Source of the DNA: an uncultured Erysipelotrichaceae bacterium
GTDB lineage: Bacteria; Bacillota_I; Bacilli_A; RFN20; CAG-826
Direction: 5' to 3'
Assembly (NCBI GenBank): GCA_902791935.1
Contig: CADAXQ010000010.1
Span: 1 to 47,918, forward strand
DNA: 47,918 nt
Every line of letters begins with the position of its first letter. The first letter of the stretch is position 1. A program made the position numbers and the translations under genes. The notes beneath the pieces were generated by a model, which saw only the letters and a list, made by a program, of their open reading frames with translations, was not told the DNA's origin and ran no database searches. Positions 22,028 through 30,273 of this stretch are shown one piece after another.

Positions 22028-23022
22028 GCTTTTAAGGAGGAATCCGCCTTTTCAGACAACATTTTATCTAAAGACGGAATAAAGCCGTGCTCCTCTAACC
22101 TTAAAGCCCATTCACCGGTTTCTAAAATGCTATTCCGGTCAGCGGAGCCATGACATTTTAAACAAATCTTCTTGGTTCCTAATAAGATCGAAGCACCGAG
22201 TTCCGTGTAAGCAAAGTTGTTATAAATCTTCTTCGAAAGTTCATCCGCATTCGGATCATCCTTTAAAGAAGCGGCTACTTGAGAAGCGTAAATGCCCATG
22301 GATTCGGCAAGCTTCAAAACGATGTTGCCTGTTAAGCCACTGGTCACCACGACATCCGCTTTATCTTGATAGAGATCATAGCCTTCGATATTGCCCACAA
22401 AATGTAATGGGGATTCTTTTAATTTTTGATTGGCATCGCGAAGTACGGCATCGCCTTTCGATGGTTCAGCACCTACATTCAATAAGGCAACGCGGGGCGA
22501 AACAATGTCAAAACGTGCTTGCATTAAAACGCTACCCATCGTCGCAAACTTCACGAGGTCAAAAGCATTGACATCTAAGTTCGCGCCACAGTCTACCAAC
22601 GCAAACGGATTGCCTTGAAACGAGAAAAGCAAGGCACCTAACGCGGGGATTTTGAGTTTTCCCAGTAAACCAAGACGGAAAATCGAACCAACCATCAGGC
22701 CGCCAGTCGACCCAGAAGAAATCAAAGCAAAGGAATCATTGTCTTGCTTTAAAGTGGATAGCGACAACGCTAAAGATGAATGGTTATCTGGATTCAATAA
22801 CTGTTTGGGGTTTTCTTGGGCGCCAAATGCAACGTCTGTGGCAATCACATGCACACGAGAGGCATCTACTTCAGTGTCTTGCACCGCCTTAGTAAGTTCT
22901 TCTTTCGGCCCGACAAGTACCACCCCTAATTCTGGATGACGTTTGGCAATTAATGCACCGCCGTAAGCGAGTTCATAAGCGCTTTTATCTGCTCCTAACG
23001 TATCGATGATAATTTTCTTCAT
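22024..23022 (-). CDS. plsX: Phosphate acyltransferase PlsX
   Basis: This 332-residue protein matches PlsX, which interconverts acyl-ACP and acyl-phosphate at the start of phospholipid synthesis. Family features are the N-terminal KKIIIDTLGADKS (usual IAVDAMGGD), the central FALISSGSTGGLMVGSIFRLG (usual ISAGNTGALMA), PALGALL and ALVDCGANLDV, then LLNVGAEPSKGD, VGNIEGYDL and VVTSGLTGNIVLKLAE. I chose ATG 23022, which starts the family domain directly and overlaps the fakA stop as ATGA. A longer frame reaching 23178 runs inside fakA. The gene is second in the lipid operon. Confidence 0.93.
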   Translation of the reverse strand: MKKIIIDTLGADKSAYELAYGGALIAKRHPELGVVLVGPKEELTKAVQDTEVDASRVHVIATDVAFGAQENPKQLLNPDNHSSLALSLSTLKQDNDSFALISSGSTGGLMVGSIFRLGLLGKLKIPALGALLFSFQGNPFALVDCGANLDVNAFDLVKFATMGSVLMQARFDIVSPRVALLNVGAEPSKGDAVLRDANQKLKESPLHFVGNIEGYDLYQDKADVVVTSGLTGNIVLKLAESMGIYASQVAASLKDDPNADELSKKIYNNFAYTELGASILLGTKKICLKCHGSADRNSILETGEWALRLEEHGFIPSLDKMLSEKADSSLKA

Positions 23023-24665
23023 TGATAAACTCCAATCCAAAGAGAGTAATAGGCTTGACTGCCTGGAATAAAACCGATTTCTAAAGAAGGATAACGTTCT
23101 TCCAACGCATTTTCTAATGCCTCTTGCTGTTCTTTTGTTACGTCTTTGCCAACGAAAACAACCACTGCTTCTTTGCATTCTAGATCCGGGATTTTGGCAA
23201 ATAAGGCTAGCGTTGTTTCCACAAAATCTTTTCCTGAAACCCAGATTTGTTTGCCTTCGCCACCCACATAATCGCCTTGATGAGAAGTCAATGTATCTTT
23301 AGAAGAAACAGCAACAAAATAGGAGGATACCTTAGCGATTTCGTTTTTCATGGTATCGGCTAAAGCGCTCTCATCCAATCCGGCTGTCATCGCTAACGCA
23401 AAATATCCTTGTTGCATCGATCGAGAAGGAAGCAAGATGACTTTGCTTTGTTGCTCTAACTTAACCGCTTGATTAGCCACTAAGGCAATGTTCCCATCAT
23501 TGGGTAATACCAAAATCGTATCCGCATTGATTTCATAGAAAGCATCTAAGAATGACTGGGTTGATAAATCCATGCTCGGTCCGCCATCGAGAACCAAAGA
23601 TGAGCCCAGTTCTTGAAACAAAGAACGAATGCCATCTCCTTGGGCCACCGAAAGGATGCCAAGCGGTTTCCGCTTTTGTTGTTTCTTTTCTTTTTGTTCT
23701 TTCACTTCGTGGGCTTGTATCGTCATGTTATCCATTTTGAAAGAAACGAATTCCCCAAACTGTTGCGCGTAGTTAATAACTTCGCCCGGCTGATGCGTAT
23801 GAATATGAACTTTCACTAATGTCCCGTTTTGGTAACAAACGATGGAATTCCCATGTTGGCTTAACCAAGCGATGAAATCCGGTAACGAAAAGGAAGAAAC
23901 ATCGGTCTTTGAGGAAAGAAGCTGTAAGAAAAATTCCGTGCAATATCCATAATCCAAGACGGAATGTTCGTCGTAAGTCGGTAAAGCAAGAGACGGAGAA
24001 ACATGTTTTTCCGTTGACGGATTTTCTTCAGGGGTGGAATTTGCTTTTCCTTCAATGGCATCAAGCATGCCTTCAAAAATCGTCAACAAACCCTTGCCGC
24101 CAGAATCAATGACTCCTGCTTCCTTTAAGACTGGAAGTAAATTTGGAGTGTTCTCTAAAGAACGAGCAGAGGCTTGAACAAGGGCAGTAAAGAATTCCCC
24201 TAAATCCGTTTGTTCGTTCATCGTTCTAGAAGCTTCTTCGATGCCCTCTCTTTCGACGGTGAGAATCGTTCCTTCCACTGGCTCATTCGTACCACGATAA
24301 GAGACCTGATAACCATTTTGCATGGCTTTGGCCAATTCGGGAATCGTTGCACTTTCTTTTCCTTTTAGTGCTTTGGCAATGCCTTGGAAATAAAGCGATA
24401 ACAAAACGCCAGAATTTCCATGGGCGCCGAACATGGCACCTTTTGCAAAGGAAGAAGCTACCACCTCAAGCGATGCAGAACTTCCCATGGAGTCCAGCCC
24501 TTTTTGCAACGTTAATAACATATTGGTGCCCGTATCCCCGTCGGGAACTGGGAACACATTTAAATCATTAATGAGTTTCGCTTGGCTTTTTAAACGTGTG
24601 TACCCTGCGTTTAGCAACATGGCATAGAGTTCACCATTTAGCGCTTTGTAGGAGGAGAAATTCAT
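23019..24665 (-). CDS. fakA: Fatty acid kinase FakA (DhaL-type kinase, YloV family)
   Basis: This 548-residue protein matches FakA/YloV. Residues 1 to about 200 form the DhaL (DAK2) kinase domain, with the nucleotide/metal motif INDLNVFPVPDGDTGTNMLLTL and AHGNSGVLLSLYFQGIAKAL. A middle and C-terminal DegV-like region follows (GYCTEFFLQL, then VKVHIHTHQPGEV and the late ILSVAQGDGIRSLF). It phosphorylates fatty acids held by FakB/DegV proteins, giving acyl-phosphate for PlsX. Two DegV proteins are encoded nearby. It heads the operon. The start ATG follows AGGA by 5 nt, with TAAAAT 9 nt upstream, so the leader is very short. Confidence 0.93.
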   Translation of the reverse strand: MNFSSYKALNGELYAMLLNAGYTRLKSQAKLINDLNVFPVPDGDTGTNMLLTLQKGLDSMGSSASLEVVASSFAKGAMFGAHGNSGVLLSLYFQGIAKALKGKESATIPELAKAMQNGYQVSYRGTNEPVEGTILTVEREGIEEASRTMNEQTDLGEFFTALVQASARSLENTPNLLPVLKEAGVIDSGGKGLLTIFEGMLDAIEGKANSTPEENPSTEKHVSPSLALPTYDEHSVLDYGYCTEFFLQLLSSKTDVSSFSLPDFIAWLSQHGNSIVCYQNGTLVKVHIHTHQPGEVINYAQQFGEFVSFKMDNMTIQAHEVKEQKEKKQQKRKPLGILSVAQGDGIRSLFQELGSSLVLDGGPSMDLSTQSFLDAFYEINADTILVLPNDGNIALVANQAVKLEQQSKVILLPSRSMQQGYFALAMTAGLDESALADTMKNEIAKVSSYFVAVSSKDTLTSHQGDYVGGEGKQIWVSGKDFVETTLALFAKIPDLECKEAVVVFVGKDVTKEQQEALENALEERYPSLEIGFIPGSQAYYSLWIGVYQ

Positions 24666-24745
24666 AATGTTCCTATTTTATAGGGTCATACGAAAAATAT
24701 CCACTGAAGCACCGATGATGTTCTGCGATAGACTTCAAGGCAAAA

Positions 24746-26638
24746 ATGCTTCAAAATCTATCTATGCAAGACAACGATTTATTAGAGCCATTAAAACAAT
24801 ATCCTGCTTATCAAAGCAAAATCGAGCAAGCAGCCAATCAATATTTTGATGAACTTCTCGCCGCTTCCAAAGTTGATCCCAACAAAAACGCGACCGACGC
24901 GGATCGCTATTACGAGCAGCAACAGAAGACCGCTGGCGCAAAAGAAGCGGTAAACGCCGTGAATCGTAAGCGTGGCTTAGCGACGTTTTTGGCCGTGCTT
25001 TCTTTGGTTGCCGCCGGCATCTTAACTTTCATTTCCGCCATCAGCATCTGGGCTGATCCATCCAATTGGTTACCTTACGTTTTATTAGCGATTTCTTTTG
25101 TGATTCCGTTATTGGCCGTCTTTATGCTCCGATGGAAGCACGGGACGTTACAAAAGCAGTTAGATGCTGCTACGCATTACGCGAACGCCATGCAAAAAGA
25201 ACAGGACAACATGTACGATGCCTTGATGTCATCGGTCGAACCGCTTTGCGTCCTTTATGAATGGGGCATGCCCAATGTTGTCTTAAACCGCACACTTCCT
25301 TCGTTTCTCCATTTCGATGAAAACTTTGATATCAAACGTTATCTGTCCTTAGTGGGAAATTATGGATATAAGCCAAACGACGATCCCATGGTTTCTACTT
25401 TGGGCGTTCAATCTGGCGCTTGCTTAGGAAATCCGTTCATTTTAGAGAAAGAACTACACTGCACGATTCGGAAAAAAGCCTACACCGGCAGTTTGGTCAT
25501 CCATTGGACAACCACCTACACCGATAGCAAAGGCAACACCCACGTCGAGCACCACACCCAAACTTTGCACGCCACGGTTTATCATCCCGCGCCATTCTAT
25601 GACGAGGAAACGTATCTTCGTTATGCAAATGAAGCTGCCCCACGCCTTTGTTTCACCCGTACGCCACAGGTTTCTAAAGACGCCAGCGAAAAAGACATCA
25701 AGAAACAAGTGCAGCGTGTTACGAAAGACTTACAAAAAGACATTGAAAACGGCAATACGAAAATCACGTTAATGTCCAACAACGAATTCGACGCTTTATG
25801 GGGCGCATTCGATCGGAACAATGAAGTGGAGTTCCGTTTGTTATTCACGCCTTTAGCCCAACAAAATGAAGTCACTTTAATCACGGACAAACAATATTAC
25901 GGGGATGACTTCACGTTCATTAAGAACCACAAAATGAATACCATCTATTCCCAACATTCCCAAAGCTTTGACTATTTCGTGAGTCCCTATGATTTCTATG
26001 ACGTCGACATTCGGAAAATGCGTGCTAACTTCGTCACGTATTGCCTTGCTTATTTCCGTTCGCTCTATTTCGATTTAGCGCCGCTTCTTTCCATCCCGCT
26101 TTATCAGCAAACGAAATCCGTTGACTACCTCTATGGCGAAGATGCTCCGATGAATCTTTCTGCCGATGAGCAAGAAGTTATGGCCAATGCCTTAGGCGTA
26201 GCGAATTTCAGCCCTGACTATGGCACAACCCGTGTCTTGCTTCGCGCGAAATTCTTGAAGAAAGAAGGAAACGAAGACTTAGTCCACGTCCGCGCCACCA
26301 ATTATTATTCCGAACCCCGTGTCGACTATGTTGCCTGTATGGGCGGGGATGGGGAATACCACAATGTTCCTGTCCATTGGGACGAATATTTCCGCACGTA
26401 CCGTAATTCCTTGATGAAAGTGCAAAACCTAGACACGACTCGCCACGACTTATATAATTCTTTTAACGAGCCAGATCACGCTGATTTACGCGAAGAATTC
26501 AAAATCGGTAAGTTTGCTTATCAACGAAAATTAAGTGCTCGTATCGTTCAAATCGGACGTTCGCGTTACCCGGATAAAAAGGATAGCGAAGACTATCGTC
26601 AAGACACCGATGATTTGGATGATGAACAAAGCCATTAA
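24746..26638 (+). CDS. Membrane protein paired with LemA, unknown function
   Basis: This 630-residue protein has a hydrophilic N-terminus (about 80 residues), two adjacent membrane segments (about residues 88-130, FLAVLSLVAAGILTFI and YVLLAISFVIPLLAVF) and a long soluble C-terminal region of about 490 residues. The soluble part is rich in Tyr, Asp and beta-type stretches and has no motif I recognise. The next gene, 12 nt downstream and with its own strong Shine-Dalgarno site, encodes a LemA protein, so the two probably act together at the membrane. The start is unsure: ATG 24746 has AAGG at about 6 nt, and ATG 24764 is an alternative. It is divergent from fakA. Confidence 0.78.
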   Translation: MLQNLSMQDNDLLEPLKQYPAYQSKIEQAANQYFDELLAASKVDPNKNATDADRYYEQQQKTAGAKEAVNAVNRKRGLATFLAVLSLVAAGILTFISAISIWADPSNWLPYVLLAISFVIPLLAVFMLRWKHGTLQKQLDAATHYANAMQKEQDNMYDALMSSVEPLCVLYEWGMPNVVLNRTLPSFLHFDENFDIKRYLSLVGNYGYKPNDDPMVSTLGVQSGACLGNPFILEKELHCTIRKKAYTGSLVIHWTTTYTDSKGNTHVEHHTQTLHATVYHPAPFYDEETYLRYANEAAPRLCFTRTPQVSKDASEKDIKKQVQRVTKDLQKDIENGNTKITLMSNNEFDALWGAFDRNNEVEFRLLFTPLAQQNEVTLITDKQYYGDDFTFIKNHKMNTIYSQHSQSFDYFVSPYDFYDVDIRKMRANFVTYCLAYFRSLYFDLAPLLSIPLYQQTKSVDYLYGEDAPMNLSADEQEVMANALGVANFSPDYGTTRVLLRAKFLKKEGNEDLVHVRATNYYSEPRVDYVACMGGDGEYHNVPVHWDEYFRTYRNSLMKVQNLDTTRHDLYNSFNEPDHADLREEFKIGKFAYQRKLSARIVQIGRSRYPDKKDSEDYRQDTDDLDDEQSH

Positions 26639-26650
26639 GGAGGAAATACC

Positions 26651-27322
26651 ATGGCAAATGAATTAGACGAAACCGATGAAAGCACCATTCGGCCCGAAGG
26701 ACGGGACACCCACGTCATCGAAAAGAAGATTGCCGTAAAAGTCGGCGTTGGATCCACGATCTTCCAAGTCATTCTCTGGGTCTTAGGCATCATTCCGGGC
26801 GTCATCTTCTTATTCATGAAGATCAAAGCGAAGAATTATCTCCGTGGCTTGCAACAAAAAGTGCAATCTTGCGCTTCCACGATTGATAACTACATGGAAC
26901 AACGCGTCATGATTTTAAAAAACGCGGCAAAATTGCTTGATAAAGCCGTTGACCTGGACAAAGAAGTCTTAGAGAAAGTGGCAGCCTATCGTGGCGGCGC
27001 CAATCACGAAGACGATGCGGCACGTAACGAAACGGCACAACAAATCGAAGGCATCAGTCGTTCCATCAACGTTGCCTTCGAAGCCTATCCGAACATCAAA
27101 GCTCATGCCGAGATTGCGGATGCGATGCAACAAAACTCCTATTTGCAACGTGAAATCACCGCGGCCCGTGATTTATATAACGATGCCGTCTTAGAATGGA
27201 ACCAAGCCATCTTCCAATGGCCGACCAAGATGATTGCCGCAGCCGAATGCGGCTACACCACTCGTATTCCTTTCTCGACTTCCGAAGAAATCAAGAAAGA
27301 AGCACGTGGCACGTTCTTCTGA
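26651..27322 (+). CDS. LemA family protein
   Basis: This 223-residue LemA protein has one N-terminal membrane segment (about residues 34-58, FQVILWVLGIIPGVIFLFM) followed by a helical domain. Family signatures are VKVQSCASTIDNYMEQR-type (here LQQKVQSCASTIDNYMEQRV), YPNIKAHAEIADAMQQ and ITAARDLYNDAVLEWNQAI, matching the usual YPxLKA and RxxYNDAV. It differs from the usual member in having a longer acidic N-terminus (residues 1-32) before the membrane segment. The role is unknown; LemA proteins are membrane-linked and long thought to face outward. AAGGAGG lies 9 nt before the ATG. It is followed by a strong terminator. Confidence 0.9.
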   Translation: MANELDETDESTIRPEGRDTHVIEKKIAVKVGVGSTIFQVILWVLGIIPGVIFLFMKIKAKNYLRGLQQKVQSCASTIDNYMEQRVMILKNAAKLLDKAVDLDKEVLEKVAAYRGGANHEDDAARNETAQQIEGISRSINVAFEAYPNIKAHAEIADAMQQNSYLQREITAARDLYNDAVLEWNQAIFQWPTKMIAAAECGYTTRIPFSTSEEIKKEARGTFF

Positions 27323-27337
27323 TTCCTATTCTCCTAT

Positions 27338-27367
27338 AAGGAGCCAAGTTCGCTTGGCTCCTTTTTC
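27338..27367 (+). terminator. Rho-independent terminator
   Basis: An 11-bp perfect stem, AAGGAGCCAAG with CTTGGCTCCTT, closes on a stable TTCG loop and is followed by TTTTTCTT. It ends the LemA transcript. Confidence 0.92.
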
Positions 27368-27432
27368 TTGTCGCATTTTTTCGGTTTCTTCCCTTTCCAT
27401 AAGAAAGGCCATGACGCGAAATGAAAAACCGC

Positions 27433-27438
27433 TACAAT
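27433..27438 (+). promoter_or_regulatory. -10 box 8 nt before a start codon
   Basis: TACAAT is followed by AGTGCCAT and the ATG at 27447. No Shine-Dalgarno site is present, so the mRNA of the GH43-like/SGNH operon is probably leaderless or nearly so. Confidence 0.5.
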
Positions 27439-27446
27439 AGTGCCAT

Positions 27447-28508
27447 ATGAAACACGTACCTGATTTTCCTTATGCGCTAGGTCCTGCGCGGATCGCGCTT
27501 TCGTTTTCTGATTATTATTCTTGGGACTCTTCGGTCATTGAAGTCGATGGCCGCTACCATCTATTCACGTCCCGTTGGCCCTATTCCCCAAAACTGCTCT
27601 TTGGCGCGAATTGGCTATTTAACTCCGAAATCATTCATTCCGTATCGAATTCTCCATTAGGACCTTATCATTTTCAAAATGTGGTCTTGCCAAGACGCGG
27701 AAGACAATATTTTGATGGCATGAATACCCATAACGCCTGCATCAAATCCTATGGCGGCAAATACTATCTTTACTACATGGGTTGCACCTATGGAGGGCCA
27801 GGACTCGACGAGGAACATGATGTCTCAGACCAATATTTTTTAGAAACATGGAACCGGAAGCGCATCGGATTAGCCGTCGCCGATTCGATTGATGGTCCTT
27901 TTATTCGCCAAGACAAGCCATTATTAGAACCACGGGATTGTTCTCACTGGGATTGCACGATTACCACGAATCCAACGGTTGCGATCCTTCCAGATGGCCA
28001 AACCTACATGATTTATAAGTCTCGTACCGCCTGCAATATGCCGTTACAACTCGGCGTTGCTTATGCCAAACGTCCCGAAGGACCTTTTACCCGTTTGACG
28101 GAAGAGCCGCTCTTTCAACGGCCTGATGGCACGCCCTATGGCATGGAAGACCCTTACTTCTGGTATGATGCCAAGCGCAAGAAATTCTGTCTGATCGCGA
28201 AAGACGATGCCCACGGTGGCCCAAGTATCACTGGATACTGGGGTGGCGGCTTTTATGCTGAAAGCGATGACGCCATCCACTTCTCACTCCCCGAACACCC
28301 GTTGATCTATACGCGTGACATCGTTTGGGAAGATGGTCATCGTTCCACGCAAGGAAATCTAGAACGGCCAACCGTATTGTTCGGCAAAGAAGGGAATCCT
28401 GCTTACCTCTTCTTTGCTTCCGGCGCTTCGGAACTTGCCTATTCTTATGAGAAACCTACCTTCGTTTTAGCGTGCCCGTTAGTGCCAAAAGGAGAAGAAA
28501 AACAATGA
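27447..28508 (+). CDS. Glycoside hydrolase, five-bladed beta-propeller (GH43-like)
   Basis: This 353-residue protein has a five-bladed propeller pattern of the GH43/GH117-like clan: SWDSSVIEVDGRYHLFTSR, FDGMNTHNACIKSYGGKYYLYYMG, IGLAVADSIDGPF and YGMEDPYFWYD. Conserved acids are the Asp of WDSSVIEVDG, the Asp of WDCTITTNP and the Glu-Asp of MEDP, which could form the catalytic set. There is no signal peptide, so it would act on imported oligosaccharides. The linkage specificity cannot be told by eye. Its stop overlaps the start of the SGNH esterase gene as ATGA, so the two form an operon that may remove both sugar and ester substituents. Confidence 0.83.
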   Translation: MKHVPDFPYALGPARIALSFSDYYSWDSSVIEVDGRYHLFTSRWPYSPKLLFGANWLFNSEIIHSVSNSPLGPYHFQNVVLPRRGRQYFDGMNTHNACIKSYGGKYYLYYMGCTYGGPGLDEEHDVSDQYFLETWNRKRIGLAVADSIDGPFIRQDKPLLEPRDCSHWDCTITTNPTVAILPDGQTYMIYKSRTACNMPLQLGVAYAKRPEGPFTRLTEEPLFQRPDGTPYGMEDPYFWYDAKRKKFCLIAKDDAHGGPSITGYWGGGFYAESDDAIHFSLPEHPLIYTRDIVWEDGHRSTQGNLERPTVLFGKEGNPAYLFFASGASELAYSYEKPTFVLACPLVPKGEEKQ

Positions 28509-29149
28509 AACCAATTAAAGTTGCGTTATGGGGCGATTCCATTCGCCAAGTGGGGTATGGAGATTTGGTGCCCGAACTTCTAGGACCCGACTATGAAGTT
28601 TGGCAACCTGCCGATAACTGCCGTTTTGCAAAATTCACGTTACGGCTCGCCTTCGAAGAAAAAGAACATTATAAAGATGCCAACTGCATTCACTGGAATT
28701 GTGGATTATGGGATTGCACCAATCTTTTTATGGATGGTCTCTTCACGCCTTACGAGGAATATGAAGCGAATATCCTTCGTATCGCGAAGATTTTCTTGTC
28801 GATTACCCCGCACGTCATCTTTGCTACCACAACCCCAGTAAGTCCCTTAAATCCCTTCGACAGCAATGCGCAAATCCGTTCTTTTAATGACCGCATTGTG
28901 CCAAAGCTACAAGCCATGGGTGTCACCATCGATGACCTTTTCTCCGTCATCTATCCCCATTTAGACACCGACATTCGGAAAGATGATTTAATCCATCCGA
29001 CGGAAATCGGAGCCAAACGGCTGGCCGATCAGATCGTGAAATCCATTCAAGACGAGATGAAAATCAATAAGCCCTATCCAGAACATCGAGGTGACATCAT
29101 CCAAGATTTAAGCGAAGGCCGTCCCATTGATACTCGATTAGGAAAATAA
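28505..29149 (+). CDS. SGNH/GDSL hydrolase (carbohydrate esterase type)
   Basis: This 214-residue SGNH hydrolase carries the block I motif VALWGDSIRQVGYG (catalytic Ser), an IHWNCGLWDCTN segment providing the Gly/Asn oxyanion region, and DLIHPTEIGAKRLADQI with the catalytic Asp-x-x-His pair. Such enzymes usually deacetylate plant polysaccharides or oligosaccharides. It lacks a signal peptide and overlaps the upstream GH43-like gene by 4 nt, so it is translationally coupled and probably de-esterifies the same substrate. GGAGAA lies just before the ATG at 28505. A strong bidirectional terminator follows. Confidence 0.87.
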   Translation: MKPIKVALWGDSIRQVGYGDLVPELLGPDYEVWQPADNCRFAKFTLRLAFEEKEHYKDANCIHWNCGLWDCTNLFMDGLFTPYEEYEANILRIAKIFLSITPHVIFATTTPVSPLNPFDSNAQIRSFNDRIVPKLQAMGVTIDDLFSVIYPHLDTDIRKDDLIHPTEIGAKRLADQIVKSIQDEMKINKPYPEHRGDIIQDLSEGRPIDTRLGK

Positions 29150-29161
29150 CGCTACCTCATT

Positions 29162-29200
29162 AAAAATATGCCCGTTTTGCCGGGCATATTTTAATTTTTA
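29162..29200. terminator. Bidirectional terminator
   Basis: AATATGCCCG (29165-29174) pairs with CGGGCATATT (29181-29190), flanked by A and T tracts on both sides. It sits between the convergent SGNH and alpha/beta hydrolase genes. Confidence 0.9.
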
Positions 29201-30258
29201 AGCAATTCTGCTTTGATTTCATCCCAAATGCTGGGTTCTAAGACGGCGCATAATCTTCGGTCAAAGTGATTTTGGAAGTCTGCTTTTTCTTGAACGGGGA
29301 TTTGTGAGACTTTTTTATATTTCCCAACCGTATTCGCGAGTAACGCTTTGACGTCGGTGACATAGGCTCTAGAGGCAGCCGAGTAGAACAAATCGCTATG
29401 GCCGCACACCGGAATCCAACGAACCGCTACGGGGCGCGAATAAGATTGCGCCGCTGCCGCAATATCTTTTGAAATGGCTTTGTCTTCTTCGCCATGGAAC
29501 AAATAGACATCGGTATGTTTCGCGTTTTCGATACCGGTGACTGCCGATAAACGATAATGATTGGGATCCCGTTCTTTTAAGGCTTCTATCAATCCTTCTT
29601 TTTGCGCTTCCGGAATGGTTCCTACCTTGCTTTCGGCTGAACCAAGCATCAAGGAAACGGGATCGGTAAAGCCAGAGAATGCAAAGACCGCTTTCGGAGT
29701 CGTATTGAAATTCAACGATGCGAGTACCCCATAGGCGCCCCAGCTATGGCCAAAGAGATATAACGGGAGCAAAGCAAGCGAAGGACGAGACGAAAGATAG
29801 GTTTCGGCTGCCACAACATCAAATGCCGCTTGTTGCATCCCGACAATCGAAAAACCATCGCTTCGGCCACAGGCGGTTAAATCCATCGCGAAAACATCAA
29901 ATCCTTGCCGTACGAAAAATGCCTGGAAATTCGCGTTCGCATTATCGCTTAACGAGTGATAGCCATGCACGCATAACACGATGCCACGAGGAGCAAGCAC
30001 CCGATATAAATAGCCTTTTAGTTCATTCGTTCCCGAACGGAAGGAAACCACTTCTCTTTCTTGAAGCTCTGGATAATCATGCCGAGAAGGGTAAAGCAAA
30101 GACGCGAAGGAGTCTTCGTATTCTTCCATCGTGGAGATACGACGATTCAAAAAGGCAGAGACGGCAATGCGCGGATCCGTCAATGCTTTTCCTTCGCTCA
30201 AGGCCTCCGCAATGGAAAGGCCTTGGTTCATCTTTCCAAAAATGGTCTTGAAATCCAT
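29191..30258 (-). CDS. Alpha/beta hydrolase
   Basis: This 355-residue hydrolase has an N-terminal helical region (residues 1-70) before the hydrolase core. Core landmarks are VLCVHGYHSLSDN (oxyanion), FAMDLTACGRSDG, the nucleophile elbow LFGHSWGAYGVLAS, the acid in YLFHGEEDKAIS and the His in PVCGHSDLFYS. It is cytosolic and of unknown substrate. It looks paralogous to the hydrolase at 13602-14555. It lies 15 nt after the HAD phosphatase gene on the same strand, but TATTCT sits 6 nt before its ATG and no Shine-Dalgarno site is seen, so it may have its own start site within the operon. Confidence 0.85.
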   Translation of the reverse strand: MDFKTIFGKMNQGLSIAEALSEGKALTDPRIAVSAFLNRRISTMEEYEDSFASLLYPSRHDYPELQEREVVSFRSGTNELKGYLYRVLAPRGIVLCVHGYHSLSDNANANFQAFFVRQGFDVFAMDLTACGRSDGFSIVGMQQAAFDVVAAETYLSSRPSLALLPLYLFGHSWGAYGVLASLNFNTTPKAVFAFSGFTDPVSLMLGSAESKVGTIPEAQKEGLIEALKERDPNHYRLSAVTGIENAKHTDVYLFHGEEDKAISKDIAAAAQSYSRPVAVRWIPVCGHSDLFYSAASRAYVTDVKALLANTVGKYKKVSQIPVQEKADFQNHFDRRLCAVLEPSIWDEIKAELLKN

Positions 30259-30264
30259 GGTCTA

Positions 30265-30273
30265 AGAATACCA
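30265..30273 (-). promoter_or_regulatory. -10-like hexamer 6 nt before a start codon
   Basis: Minus-strand TGG-TATTCT (TATTCT at 30270-30265) is followed by TAGACC and the ATG at 30258. It looks like an extended -10. It overlaps the stop region of the upstream HAD gene, so the call is tentative. Confidence 0.3.

Noticed and set aside
23023-23178. Longer N-terminus for PlsX
   Set aside because: PlsX family sequence begins at the ATG at 23022, which overlaps the fakA stop; the extension is fakA read in another frame.
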